A DNA stretch of 64,000 nucleotides from Myceligenerans salitolerans. Its GTDB lineage: Bacteria; Actinomycetota; Actinomycetes; Actinomycetales; Cellulomonadaceae. The first letter of the stretch is position 1, and each line of letters starts with the position of its first letter. Made by a program: the position numbers and the translations under genes. The notes under the pieces are model-generated. The model was not told where the DNA came from, made no database searches, and saw only the letters and a program-made list of their open reading frames with translations. Location: NCBI RefSeq assembly GCF_017349295.1, contig NZ_JAFMPK010000049.1, positions 13,437 through 77,436 on the forward strand, given 5' to 3'. Of this stretch, positions 35,901-44,759 are shown in pieces.

Positions 35901-36118
35901 GCCTTGCGCAGCTGTGACACCTTGCTCTGCAGCGCACGGAGAGGGCGCTGCGGCTCGTCCGCCTGCCACAGCTCCTGCACCAGGTCGGGTGCCGAGATGC
36001 GGCGGCGCCGGGCGGACAGCAGCGCGACGAGCAGTGCCCTGACCTTGGTTCCGGGGACGGTGACCTCGGCCCCGGCATCCGTGGTCACGCGAAGGGCGCC
36101 AAGCAGGTGGAAGTTCAC
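32984..36118 (-). CDS. SARP/AfsR-type cluster regulator (BTAD-NB-ARC-TPR)
   Basis: Transcription activator of 1044 residues. An OmpR-like DNA-binding domain (residues 1-90, with LVQELWQADEPQRPLRALQS) is followed by a bacterial transcriptional activation domain (about 97-243, ERITVALMGALHACGRQSEA). A STAND ATPase follows, with Walker A LTGPGGVGKTRLAVEA near 301 and Walker B VLLILDNCEQV near 378, then about 450 residues of TPR-like helices. This AfsR/large-SARP architecture typically switches on antibiotic clusters. It is divergent from the MFS exporter and stands at the left boundary of the cluster, so it is the probable pathway activator. Confidence 0.93.
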   Translation of the reverse strand: MNFHLLGALRVTTDAGAEVTVPGTKVRALLVALLSARRRRISAPDLVQELWQADEPQRPLRALQSKVSQLRKALSEAEPGAGELVVGDHGGYVLDAEPGTVDLDRFDRLMEDAYGQDDAAARARALQGVLALWDGSYEHRYRWAGNGYDALILRLESQRLQATEELLDAWLGAGAAERVVAEAPVLVSQYPERERITVALMGALHACGRQSEALELFRNQARRLRDELGLEPGAEMSRMHEAILRQEADVGVSRSPRGSALRLPARSNLPRHMTALVGRDAETPRVRAAMRTRRLVTLTGPGGVGKTRLAVEASRTTVRDHPDGVWLADLSHIDASDGSAVRRIVAHVAGILGLGEPQRGAPPLDWLAGALFDSRVLLILDNCEQVRDACAELARVLAEQTPEVRILATSREPLGVPGELVHPVLPLAMPDAVESDLLAWPAVRLLVDRAQDGDPTFDPHAASPEALLEICRRLNGIPLAIELVAPRLRTVAAEEMVRWLDDEMWLLDIELSHLPVRQRSMWAAVEWSWRMLTEREREVLARLATQAGSWEAAAGLACCRALDPAGDEVVNVISRLVTRSLVAVSVSGPQRRYAVLEPVRQFCREKLTARELADTRHSLARFYAQQVRRIDEQLRGAGQEDAFRRLDLDAANIRQSLEWAVTAGEPLLGLRIAVGMAWYWVQRGRLDEGSDWLRRALDLAVGGEGDGEPSLALEAATWEAAMRRLRGIPCDVDALRLDHWPESRSGLGLLRARGLLAVVLPAGESTVDLVEQTLATCRRLDYRWGEAAVLSTRALERLRRGAFDTARDDAERSVAGFLDLGDQWGVIHASDCLAALSTIAGDLDDAEQLHRRSMAVATHLGLWPKVSHLLCELGQLALRSNRTDEAESLFQEALHLAVRQNTPAQQQVCELGQATVERQRGEYLRASARLERWLRWNISVGWIEGEVRVRLERARLSLARGRTDEARADSAAARAAATELGDWPMVASACETLARAAILLDDRVTAEECWRQAKQTRRDMRVPATGEDAELLDDLDRYFVAHTA

Positions 36119-36231
36119 CGGTCACCTCCCGACCGGACCGATCGAAGGCTCCGTGGTCCGAAACCATTCCGTAACAGGCCCTCCGCAGCCTAGTGCACGT
36201 ACCACCCGTTCGTTCCTCGAAGGAGTCCCGC

Positions 36232-37911
36232 ATGGGCCGCAATCCCCGTCCCCGGATGGAGATCCCCCCGGAACTCGCAGCCGGCCGCCGTGAATGGCTG
36301 GGGCTGCTGGTTCTCGGTCTCGCCAACCTGGTGCTCTCGCTCGACCTGAGCATCCTGTACCTGGCACTTCCCACGATCTCCGCGAGCCTCGGCGCCAGCC
36401 AGGTCGAGGCGCTCTGGATGATCGACATCTACGGCTTCGTCATCGCCGGCCTGCTCATCACGATGGGTTCGCTCGGCGACCGGATCGGGCGGCGCAAGCT
36501 GCTCATGATCGGCGCCGCGATCTTCGGACTCGGATCGGTGGTCGCCGCGCTGTCCACGTCCGTGGCCATGCTCATCGGCGCGCGAGTCGTCATGGGCATC
36601 GGCGCGGCGACGGTGATGCCGTCCGGCATGGCGATCATCGCCACGATGTTCCGGCACCCCGCCCAGCGCGGCATGGCCATCTCCACCTGGATGAGCACGT
36701 TCATGCTCGGCATGATCATCGGGCCCCCGCTGGGTGGGGTGCTCCTGCAGTTCTTCCCGTGGGGTTCGGTGTTCCTGCTCGGCGTCCCCGTCGCGATCCT
36801 GCTTCTGGTGACGGGCCCGCGCCTGCTCCCCGAGCAGCGCACGCCCGGTTCGCGAGCCATGGACGTGCCAAGCGTCGTCCTCGCGCTGACCTCGGTGCTG
36901 GCCGTCGCCTACTCGGTGAAGGAACTCGCCGCGAACGGTACGGGCGGCACCAGGATCGCCATCGGTGTGGCCGGTGTCCTCCTCGCCGCGCTCTTCGTCC
37001 TGCGTCAGCGCAGGCTGGAACAGCCCGTCATCGACCTGAAGCTGTTCGCCATCCCCGCGTTCGTGCTCTCGCTCGTCCTCGGCCTCATGGGCGGTGCGGT
37101 ACAGGGTGGCAGCTCGTACCTGATCAACGTGTTCGTGCAGCTGGTTCACGACAGGACCCCGCTGCAGGCCAGCCTGGTGCTGCTGCCGGCGCTGGCGGCG
37201 ATGATCGTCGGGCTCATGCTGGGGCCCGGCATCGCCAGCCGCGTGCCGCCCGGGCGGGTCATCGCCCTCGGCCTGCCCATCGCGGCCGTCGGCTACGTCA
37301 TCATCGCCCAGATCGGGCCGGACACCGGCCTTCCCGTGCTCGTGGCCGGGTACGCCATCGTCCTGTTCGGCGTCGGCATCCCCATGGGGCTCGGCACGGC
37401 GATCGGTCTCGGCGCCGTGGGACCGCGGAGGGCGGCCGCCGCCTCGTCGCTCACGCAGACGGCCAACGAACTGGGTGTCGCCTTCGGTATCGCGGGTCTG
37501 GGGAGCATCGGCCACCTCGCCTACCGCACCCAGCTCGCCGCCGAGGCGCCTTCCGGCGTGCCGGACGACGCGCTGGCCGATGCCCAGTCGAGCATCGAGG
37601 CCGGAGTCGGTACGGCGGCGGGACTGCCCGGCTCGCTGGGCGACGAGTTCCGTGCCGTCGTCGACTCCGCGTTCACCCACGGCCTCAACATCGTGGCCGT
37701 CACGGCCACGGTCATCATGGTCTGCCTGGCGATCGCCGCGGGGATCATGCTGCGCAATCTCGCACCGCTGCCACCGCCCGGCCAGCCGCCGGCGGGTGAC
37801 GGTGCCGATGCCGGGGCCGGCGCCGTCGGGCGAGGGGCCGACGACGCCGGTACCGCCCAGGACGACGCGACGCCCGATCCGGCCGCCTTGCCGGCCGACG
37901 CGGGCAAGTAG
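36232..37911 (+). CDS. MFS drug exporter, DHA2 (14-helix) family
   Basis: Membrane exporter of 559 residues. N-terminal helix LGLLVLGLANLVLSLDLSIL, the MFS motif GSLGDRIGRRKLLMIG after helix 2, and about 14 helices place it with EmrB/QacA-type drug:proton antiporters. A hydrophilic Gly/Ala/Asp-rich tail of about 45 residues ends the protein. The ATG at 36232 has an ideal GAAGGAG site; an upstream ATG at 36193 lacks one. It is divergent from the SARP gene and probably exports the cluster product, giving self-resistance. Confidence 0.94.
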   Translation: MGRNPRPRMEIPPELAAGRREWLGLLVLGLANLVLSLDLSILYLALPTISASLGASQVEALWMIDIYGFVIAGLLITMGSLGDRIGRRKLLMIGAAIFGLGSVVAALSTSVAMLIGARVVMGIGAATVMPSGMAIIATMFRHPAQRGMAISTWMSTFMLGMIIGPPLGGVLLQFFPWGSVFLLGVPVAILLLVTGPRLLPEQRTPGSRAMDVPSVVLALTSVLAVAYSVKELAANGTGGTRIAIGVAGVLLAALFVLRQRRLEQPVIDLKLFAIPAFVLSLVLGLMGGAVQGGSSYLINVFVQLVHDRTPLQASLVLLPALAAMIVGLMLGPGIASRVPPGRVIALGLPIAAVGYVIIAQIGPDTGLPVLVAGYAIVLFGVGIPMGLGTAIGLGAVGPRRAAAASSLTQTANELGVAFGIAGLGSIGHLAYRTQLAAEAPSGVPDDALADAQSSIEAGVGTAAGLPGSLGDEFRAVVDSAFTHGLNIVAVTATVIMVCLAIAAGIMLRNLAPLPPPGQPPAGDGADAGAGAVGRGADDAGTAQDDATPDPAALPADAGK

Positions 37912-37925
37912 CCGTCCTGGACGAC

Positions 37926-37965
37926 GAGGCGGAGGAGGACGAGCGCAAGCGTCCTCCTCCGCCTC
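37926..37965. terminator. 16-base-pair hairpin between MFS and P450 genes
   Basis: Arms GAGGCGGAGGAGGACG (37926-37941) and its exact complement (37950-37965) around an 8-base loop, between convergent genes. Confidence 0.78.
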
Positions 37966-38004
37966 GCCCCCTCCCGCCCGGGGCCGGCCCGAACCCTTCC
38001 GGGA

Positions 38005-39240
38005 TCAGCTCGAGCCGGGCTCAAGGATCACCGGCAGTTCCCGGTGACCGTTCATGATGAACGTCGGAAGCGGCTGGAGCGGCTCGTCACCCGTCGCCAG
38101 ACGCATCCGCGGGAACCGGGCGAACAGGCGTGACAACCCCTCGGTGGCGACGGCGCGGGCGATCCCGGCACCCAGACAGTAGTGGGGGCCGTGCCCGAAG
38201 GACAGGTGCTCCTTGTTCTCGCGGCGGACGTCGAACTCGCACGCCGTCTCACCGTTGAGCGCGGGATCGCGCCCGACGGCGCTGTAGTTCACCAGCAGGG
38301 CCTCACCCTGCCGGATCGTCACGCCCTCGACCTCGATGTCCTCGGCGGCGTAGCGGAGCGGCAGGTGCACGAGGGGCGACTCCACCCGCAGCGTCTCGTC
38401 GATGACGTCGTCCCAGGTCACCTCGCCCGCCTGGACCGCCGCCAGCTGGTCCGGGTGGGACAGCAGCGCCGAGATCGCGTTGTCGAAGAAGTTGATCGTG
38501 GTCTCCGAACCCGCTCCGAGAATGGCGAAGACCGTGTCCATCAGTTCCAGCTCGCTGAGGCGCGAACCGTCCTCGTCACGCGAGGCGAGCAGGTCACTGG
38601 TGATGTCCGCGGCAGGGTTGCGGCGCTTCTCCTCGATCAGCTCCGTCATGGCACCGCGCCATCCCTGCAGCACCTGGGCCGCCTGGTCCGGCGTCACCGT
38701 CGTGTCGACCATCATGTCGATCACCTTGGCCGTCGCGGCCCGGGCGTCCTCCGACATGCCGATCATGTCGGCCACGAGCCGCGCCGGGAGGGGATAGGCG
38801 AACGTCTCCCGGAGATCGACGACAGCCCCCGGCGGAGTCTGCGCGAGCGCGTCCAGGAGCTCGGTGACCAGCTCACTGATCCGCGGCCGCATCGCCTCCG
38901 TGCGCCGGGTGGTGAAGGCGCTCGCCACCAGGCGGCGCAGGCGGCGATGATCGCTGCCGAACGAGGTCACCATGTTGTCCATGGCGATCCAGCTGATGAG
39001 CTCCCAGTCCGGCGGGATCTTCCCGTCGCGGAACTCCGCCCAGTGGTTGCGCGCGCTCTTGGTGACGCGCCGGTCCGCGAGCACCTGCTGGATCGCCGCG
39101 TGCGAGTTCAGTGACCAGACGACGACGTCGCCGGGCAGCCGTACCTGCGTGGGGCCCTGCTCACGCAGTGCGGCCGCCTCCCCGTGGATGTCGGTGCCGG
39201 CCGGGTCGAGGGCATAGGGACAGGCAGCAGTACTGGTCAT
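38005..39240 (-). CDS. Cytochrome P450 hydroxylase
   Basis: Soluble bacterial P450 of 411 residues. The I-helix oxygen motif is LGAGSETT, the K-helix ExxR is DETLRVESP, and the haem loop FGHGPHYCLGAGIAR has the ligand cysteine at about 355, so it should be catalytically competent rather than a DnrQ-type helper. It is the third gene of a leftward operon: its ATG overlaps the stop of the FAD enzyme as ATGA. Likely oxidises the aglycone. No dedicated ferredoxin is nearby. Confidence 0.94.
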   Translation of the reverse strand: MTSTAACPYALDPAGTDIHGEAAALREQGPTQVRLPGDVVVWSLNSHAAIQQVLADRRVTKSARNHWAEFRDGKIPPDWELISWIAMDNMVTSFGSDHRRLRRLVASAFTTRRTEAMRPRISELVTELLDALAQTPPGAVVDLRETFAYPLPARLVADMIGMSEDARAATAKVIDMMVDTTVTPDQAAQVLQGWRGAMTELIEEKRRNPAADITSDLLASRDEDGSRLSELELMDTVFAILGAGSETTINFFDNAISALLSHPDQLAAVQAGEVTWDDVIDETLRVESPLVHLPLRYAAEDIEVEGVTIRQGEALLVNYSAVGRDPALNGETACEFDVRRENKEHLSFGHGPHYCLGAGIARAVATEGLSRLFARFPRMRLATGDEPLQPLPTFIMNGHRELPVILEPGSS

Positions 39241-40550
39241 GACAGTCCAATCGGATTCGGCGCGAGGACGCGCTCGGCGATCTCGGCGGAGGTCAGCGAC
39301 TCCGGAGGGTCCACGAGCCCCGTCACGCGCATGAACGCTCGCGTCACGACCGGGTCGTGGGTGGCGGCCTCCTGGACCTGGGCGATGAACGCGTTGGCCT
39401 CGCGGATCTCCTCGGGCAGGTCCGTCCCGAGGAAGGCGAAGTCACCGCTGGTCGACGCGGCCCACGGACCGTCCAGCAGTCCGGCGGCCCGGGTGAAGTA
39501 CTCGCGGCTGGAGATCTCGCCCTTGCCCGCCAGCTCCCCGATCAGCTCCGACTCCAGTGCCGCGACCGTCATGCCCTGTCCGTACACCGGGTTGAAGCTG
39601 CACATGGCGTCGCCGACGATCAGCAGACGCGCCGGCAGGTCGCTCATCCGGTCGAAGCGGCGCCGGATGCTCTTCGGGAACCGGAACTGCACGGGGTCGT
39701 CCACGGGACGGCCCGCGTCCATCACCTCGTGCACGTCGGGCACCTCCATGGAACGAGCCCAGGCCAGGAACCCCTCCTCGTCCGTCGGCGGATGATCACC
39801 CATCACTCCCGTGAGGGAGACCAGCGAGCCCCCGTCCTGAACTCGCGAGAAGAAGGCTCCGCGCGGGAACTGCGGGCACGAGACCGGGTTGATCGACAGG
39901 TCTCCCCGGAGCACCGACTCGTCGTCGAACTCGTAGTGCCGGCTGGTGTAGGAGAGATCGATCTTGACGGTCTCCTCCTCGGGACGGCCGTATCCGGCGT
40001 CGTGCAGCCACCGGGCGACGGGCGATCCGCGCCCCAGGGCGTCGACGACGACGTCGGCCTGAACCACCTCGCTGCGATCCGTGCCGCGCGGTGCCACCAC
40101 GGCACCCAGCACCGTCTGCCGGGTGTCGTCGAAGACCAGTGACGACACCTCCTGCCCCTCACGGAGGGTCACGTTGGGCAGTGCGCGGACGCGTTCGCGG
40201 ACGAGGTGCTCGAGGACCGGCCGGTCCGCCGAGACACAGGTGAGTCCGGTCGCGGCCGGGGCCAGGCGCTTCCCGTTGAAGAACCAGCGCAGCTCGCCGA
40301 GGTCCGCGGTCGGCACCCCCGCCTCCTGCGCCTCACGGGTGAACCCCGGGAAGTAGTTCTCCAGTGCCTGCTGGCCCCGGGCCAGCAGACCGTGCACGTG
40401 GCCGCCCTGGGGCACGCCCCTGCGCACCCCCCGAACCCCGATGACGTCGTCCCGCTCGACGATCACGACCTCGTCGACGTGGTCGGCGAGCGCACGGCCC
40501 GCGAGCAGTCCCGCGATGCTGCCGCCCAGGACGAGCGCGCGGCGGCTCAC
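39237..40550 (-). CDS. FAD-dependent epoxidase/hydroxylase-like oxidoreductase
   Basis: Flavoenzyme of 437 residues from a GTG at 40550. The FAD Rossmann motif is LVLGGSIAGLLAGRALADH; the mid-region ADVVVDALGRGSPVARWL and the second FAD motif IVGDAMCSFNPVYGQGMT identify the group containing polyether epoxidases (MonCI/Lsd18) and related hydroxylases. It has 4-base overlaps with both neighbours (SnoaL-like and P450 genes), implying one translationally coupled operon. An epoxidation step would fit the epoxide hydrolase at 55022-56197. Confidence 0.88.
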   Translation of the reverse strand: MSRRALVLGGSIAGLLAGRALADHVDEVVIVERDDVIGVRGVRRGVPQGGHVHGLLARGQQALENYFPGFTREAQEAGVPTADLGELRWFFNGKRLAPAATGLTCVSADRPVLEHLVRERVRALPNVTLREGQEVSSLVFDDTRQTVLGAVVAPRGTDRSEVVQADVVVDALGRGSPVARWLHDAGYGRPEEETVKIDLSYTSRHYEFDDESVLRGDLSINPVSCPQFPRGAFFSRVQDGGSLVSLTGVMGDHPPTDEEGFLAWARSMEVPDVHEVMDAGRPVDDPVQFRFPKSIRRRFDRMSDLPARLLIVGDAMCSFNPVYGQGMTVAALESELIGELAGKGEISSREYFTRAAGLLDGPWAASTSGDFAFLGTDLPEEIREANAFIAQVQEAATHDPVVTRAFMRVTGLVDPPESLTSAEIAERVLAPNPIGLS

Positions 40551-40975
40551 GGGGTGTCCCTCGGCGTGTTCTGGTAGGCGGCCAGCTGCCAGGTGCCGTC
40601 GACCTTCGCCACGGTCCAGACGGCACGGACCGCCTTGGCGTCGCTGACCTCCGACTCGCCGTGCCCGAGCACCCCGCCCAGGGTGTGAAGGACGACGACG
40701 GTGTCGCTGAGCACCGCGACGTTGAACGGTGTACCCGTGACCTGGGTACCGCGGTACGGGCCCTGGAACGCACCGCTCATGAAACGAGCGATCTCGCCGC
40801 GCCCCTTCACGCACTGGCCCGGGAGCACCATGATCCCGTTCTCGGTGAAGACGTCGGCGAACCGCACTCCGTCCTGGGCGGCCCACGCCGCCATGATGCG
40901 CTGGGGAACCTCCGTGACGGCTGCGATGTCCTCGGGGCTGGGTGCCGCCACGCCCGGCAGCTGATCAACCTGCAT
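40547..40975 (-). CDS. SgcJ/EcaC-type SnoaL-like (NTF2-fold) protein
   Basis: Small protein of 142 residues with the cone-shaped NTF2-like fold typical of SnoaL/SgcJ proteins: VPQRIMAAWAAQDGVRFADV, then GRGEIARFM and HTLGGVLGHG. Members act as cyclases, hydroxylases or binding proteins in antibiotic pathways; the exact activity is not predictable. Ribosome site AGGAGAGGTC precedes the ATG. First gene of the operon SnoaL-like / FAD enzyme / P450, divergent from the flavin monooxygenase at 41177. Confidence 0.88.
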   Translation of the reverse strand: MQVDQLPGVAAPSPEDIAAVTEVPQRIMAAWAAQDGVRFADVFTENGIMVLPGQCVKGRGEIARFMSGAFQGPYRGTQVTGTPFNVAVLSDTVVVLHTLGGVLGHGESEVSDAKAVRAVWTVAKVDGTWQLAAYQNTPRDTP

Positions 40976-41176
40976 CGTGACCTCTCCTCTCGGTGGACCG
41001 GTTGGCACCACCCTGGCGGTCCGCGACCTCGGCATCGTCTTCCCGCGTGCGGTCCGTGGGCGACACGCCCGGAGACGGCCGCCCCCGCCACGAGACCGCA
41101 CGATCGAAGGCACACCGGGCACGCCGACATGCCAACGTCGGGGACGTCGTCGTCCCGTACGCGAAGGAGATCCACC

Positions 41177-42334
41177 ATGACCGACCTCGCCACCGCCCAG
41201 GGCCCCCTGCTCAGCAACGACCTCCGGGACGCCATCCGCGTCCACACCGCCTGGCAGGAGGAGAACCGCCGTACCCACCCCGCGGTGATCGAAGCGCTGC
41301 ACGCCGACGGGCACTTCGCGATGCGTGTGCCCGCACGCCACGGCGGCAGCGAGCTCAGCTACCGCGACGTGCTGGAGAGGGTCGCCGCGCTCTCGCGGGC
41401 CGACGGCGCCACCGGATGGGTCGTCGCGGTCTCGGCGATCACGTCGTGGATGGTCTCCACGCTGCCCGACGAGGTCCAGGACGAGGTGTTCGCCGACGGG
41501 CCGGTCCAGACCTGCGGCACCCTCAGCCCCGGGGGACAGGTCACCGAGGACGGGGACGACTACCTGCTCAACGGCAGGTGGCAGTTCATCAGCGGGGCGC
41601 CCAGCAGCGCGTGGCAGACCGTGATCGCCGTCGTCGAGACCCCTCAGGGGCTCCTGCCCGTCCTGGGCGTGGTTCCGATCGGCGATCTCCGGCTCGTCGA
41701 CGACTGGAACACCTCCGGCCTCCGCGGCAGCGGGAGCTTCACCACCATCGCCCAGGACGTGCGCGTCCCCCGGCGCAACTTCGTCCCCCTCCCGGCCATG
41801 CTCGCCGAGCAGTACGCCTCCGCGAGCAACGCCACCACGCCGGTCTTCACCACCCCCCTCGTGCCCACCGCCGCTGCCCTGTCCGCGGGCGTGGCCGTCG
41901 GGCTCGCGGAGGCAGGGCTGTCCGCGTTCCTCGACCGCCTGCCCGGCCGGAAGATCACCTACACGGCGTACGACAACCAGGCCGAGGCACCCGTCACCCA
42001 CCTGGCGCTGGGCGAGGCCTCGATGCTGGTCGACGAGAGCCGCTATCAGGCCCAGCGCCTCGCGGACATGCTCGACGGCTCCGAGTCCTGGGACGTGGGC
42101 AGGCGCGTGCTCGCACGCGCCTGCCTGGGACGTGCCTGCGACCTGGCGCACCGGAGCGCCGACGTGGTCAACGCCAACAGCGGCGGCTCGTCGATCTACG
42201 CCGACGTCCCCGTCCAGCGGATCGCCCGGGACCTGCACGCCATGCGCATGCACGCGCTGATCCACCCCGCCACCAACCGCGAGCTCCACGGCCGTGTGCT
42301 GGCAGGGCTCGCACCGCACACCCAGTACCTCTGA
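41177..42334 (+). CDS. Acyl-CoA-dehydrogenase-fold flavin monooxygenase
   Basis: Protein of 385 residues with a GAAGGAGATCCACC ribosome site. The N-terminal helical domain, a middle beta domain (VTEDGDDYLLNGRWQFISGA) and a C-terminal helix bundle match group D monooxygenases such as HsaA or the oxygenase component of 4-hydroxyphenylacetate hydroxylase, with the characteristic NANSGGSSIY and VQRIARDLHAMRMHALIHP near the end. It probably hydroxylates an aromatic ring, possibly the tyrosine-derived or salicylate unit. It needs a reduced-flavin supplier; none is encoded in the window. Confidence 0.85.
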   Translation: MTDLATAQGPLLSNDLRDAIRVHTAWQEENRRTHPAVIEALHADGHFAMRVPARHGGSELSYRDVLERVAALSRADGATGWVVAVSAITSWMVSTLPDEVQDEVFADGPVQTCGTLSPGGQVTEDGDDYLLNGRWQFISGAPSSAWQTVIAVVETPQGLLPVLGVVPIGDLRLVDDWNTSGLRGSGSFTTIAQDVRVPRRNFVPLPAMLAEQYASASNATTPVFTTPLVPTAAALSAGVAVGLAEAGLSAFLDRLPGRKITYTAYDNQAEAPVTHLALGEASMLVDESRYQAQRLADMLDGSESWDVGRRVLARACLGRACDLAHRSADVVNANSGGSSIYADVPVQRIARDLHAMRMHALIHPATNRELHGRVLAGLAPHTQYL

Positions 42335-42473
42335 GAACCACTCTTACCAGGCAGAAAACCCATGAGTACCGAGCGAAACAAACCCGGCGCTTGTTATCGT
42401 CTCCGACAGACGACCATCGCGACCCGCCGGCCCCTGGGCACCCGACCGCACGAGGCCGGAGCTTGGAGGAGCA

Positions 42474-44759
42474 ATGCCCGGTGACCTGCCATTCGACACC
42501 ATCCGCGTCGAACGGAGCCGGGTCAACAACCTGCGCGACGTCACCGTGGACATCCGGAAGCGGGCGATCACCGTCATCACCGGCGTGTCGGGGTCGGGCA
42601 AGTCCTCGCTCGCGTTCGGCACCATCACGGCCGAGTCGCAACGGCTGATGAACGACACCTACCCGGCGCACGTGCAGTCCGCCCTGCCCCGGTACGCGCA
42701 GCCGGACGTCGACGGGATGCACGGGCTCACCGCCTCGATGGTGGTGGACCAGAACCCCCTGCCGGCCGACAGCCGCGCGACCGTCGCCAGCGCCACCGAC
42801 GTCTACGGCATGCTCCGGCTTCTCTTCGCACGCACCTGTTCACCTCCGCTGGACGACCCCCGGGCGCTGTCCTACTCCGACCCGCGTGGCCGGTGCGAGA
42901 ACTGCGAGGGGCAGGGCGAGGCCATCGACATCGACGAGAGCAAGCTCGTCGACCAGACCCGCTCCCTCAACGGTGGTGCCATCACCTTTCCGGCCTTCTC
43001 CGTGGGCTCCGCGAACTGGAACTTCTTCGCCAGTTCCGGATTCTTCGACAACGACCTTCCCATCGAGCAGTACACCGAGTCGAAGCGGGAACTCCTGCTG
43101 CGCGGCGAGCGACAGCGCATCAAGGTGCAGAACGGTTCCCGTACCGGCACGTTCAACTACGAGGGACTGATCCCGAAGTTCCGGCGCCTCTTCATCGAGA
43201 AGACGCGCCGGAGCGTCCCCGCCGAGACCAAGGCAGCCCTCGACGCGATCATGACGCGCACGACGTGCCCGGAGTGCCACGGCAGCCGGCTCAGCGCGCA
43301 GGCCAGGTCCTACACGGTGGCCGGCCGCAACATCGTGGAGTGCATGACCGGAACCGTCGACGAGCTCTCCGAGTTCCTCGCCGACGTCGAGGCCACACCG
43401 GAAGGGCGGCGCGTCCGTCCGCTGATCTCCGCGCTGCGCGGCCGGCTCGACAACATCGCCCTCCTCGGCCTGACCTACATGGGTCTCGACCGCAGGACCC
43501 AGACCCTCTCCGGCGGTGAGGCCCAGCGGCTCAAGCTGGTCCGGCACCTCAGCTCGTCGCTCTCCGACCTCACGTACATCTTCGACGAGCCCACCAGCGG
43601 CCTCCACGCCCATGACGTCACCCGGCTGCTGGACCTGTTCCGGTCGCTGCGTGACCGCGGGAACACCGTGCTGATCGTCGAGCACGACCGAGCGGTCATC
43701 GAGGCCGCCGACGAGGTCATCGACCTCGGCCCGGGAGCCGGCGAAGAAGGGGGAACCGTCGTCTTCCAGGGCTCCGTGGAAGACCTGCGCGGAGCGGGCA
43801 CCCCGACCGCCGACCACCTCGCGGCTCCGGTGACCATGGCGGAGCCCGCGGAGGTCGAGACCAGCACGCTGGCCTTCACCGGCGCCCACAACGTCCCCGA
43901 CGGGAAGGTGGAGCTTCCCGTCCGGGGCCTGACCGTCGTGACCGGCGTCGCCGGAAGCGGCAAGTCGACCCTCGTCATGGAATGCCTCGCGCCGCAGCTC
44001 CAGAAGCCGATCATCGTCGACCAGACCGTCCCCCGCGGGCACCGCCGGTCCAACGTCGCCACCTACCTGGGCATCGCCGAGGACATCCGGAAGCACTTCG
44101 CGCAGGCCACCGGCTCCAGCCCGGCACTGTTCAGTGCCAACTCCCGGGGAGCCTGTCCCGAGTGCGAGGGCCTGGGGGCCATCTTCCTCGACCTGGCACA
44201 CCTCGACCCGGTCAGCTACACGTGCCCGGCGTGCGAAGGGCACCGGTTCGCGCCCGAGGTGCTGGAGAAGCGCGTGGACGGCCGCAACATCAGCGACGTC
44301 CTGCAGACCTCGGTCGCGGCGGCCCAGGACCTCTTCGGCCCCGGCCGGATCCGCAAACGGCTGGCCACGACGGCGGAGGTAGGACTCGACTACCTGACGC
44401 TGGGCCAGCCGGTCGTCAGCCTCTCCGGGGGAGAGCGGCAACGACTCAAGGTCGCCACGCGCACCGCCACCGGCGGCCGGACCTACATCCTCGACGAACC
44501 GACCACCGGACTCCACGGCACCGACGTCCCCCGCATGCTCGACGCCTTGCGCCACCTCGTGGACCAAGGCAACAACGTGATCGTGATCGAGCACGACCTG
44601 AGCGTCGCTCTCCAGGCCGACTGGATGATCGACGTCGGTCCGGACGCCGGCGCCGCCGGCGGACGGATCCTCTTCGCCGGCCCGCCGGCGATGGCACTCG
44701 ACCACGACACGCACACCGCTCGCCACCTGCGTCTCGCACTGAAGGAGCATTCCTCGTGA
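42474..44759 (+). CDS. UvrA-like ABC protein, DNA-targeting drug resistance (DrrC type)
   Basis: Soluble tandem ABC ATPase of 761 residues, shorter than UvrA (about 950). Two Walker A motifs (GVSGSGKSSLAFG at 37-49; GVAGSGKSTLVM near 491), two signatures (LSGGEAQRLKL, LSGGERQRLKV) and four zinc CxxC pairs (CENCEGQG, CPECHGS, CPECEGLG, CPACEGH) are intact. It lacks the extra UvrB-binding region. Such paralogs, for example DrrC in daunorubicin clusters, free DNA from intercalating or damaging drugs, implying a DNA-active product. Ribosome site TTGGAGGA. Overlaps the next gene as GTGA. Confidence 0.9.
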   Translation: MPGDLPFDTIRVERSRVNNLRDVTVDIRKRAITVITGVSGSGKSSLAFGTITAESQRLMNDTYPAHVQSALPRYAQPDVDGMHGLTASMVVDQNPLPADSRATVASATDVYGMLRLLFARTCSPPLDDPRALSYSDPRGRCENCEGQGEAIDIDESKLVDQTRSLNGGAITFPAFSVGSANWNFFASSGFFDNDLPIEQYTESKRELLLRGERQRIKVQNGSRTGTFNYEGLIPKFRRLFIEKTRRSVPAETKAALDAIMTRTTCPECHGSRLSAQARSYTVAGRNIVECMTGTVDELSEFLADVEATPEGRRVRPLISALRGRLDNIALLGLTYMGLDRRTQTLSGGEAQRLKLVRHLSSSLSDLTYIFDEPTSGLHAHDVTRLLDLFRSLRDRGNTVLIVEHDRAVIEAADEVIDLGPGAGEEGGTVVFQGSVEDLRGAGTPTADHLAAPVTMAEPAEVETSTLAFTGAHNVPDGKVELPVRGLTVVTGVAGSGKSTLVMECLAPQLQKPIIVDQTVPRGHRRSNVATYLGIAEDIRKHFAQATGSSPALFSANSRGACPECEGLGAIFLDLAHLDPVSYTCPACEGHRFAPEVLEKRVDGRNISDVLQTSVAAAQDLFGPGRIRKRLATTAEVGLDYLTLGQPVVSLSGGERQRLKVATRTATGGRTYILDEPTTGLHGTDVPRMLDALRHLVDQGNNVIVIEHDLSVALQADWMIDVGPDAGAAGGRILFAGPPAMALDHDTHTARHLRLALKEHSS

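Noticed and set aside
38005-39240. P450 as a DnrQ-like helper for the glycosyltransferase
   Set aside because: Helpers lack the haem cysteine; this protein has an intact FGHGPHYCLG loop and ExxR motif.
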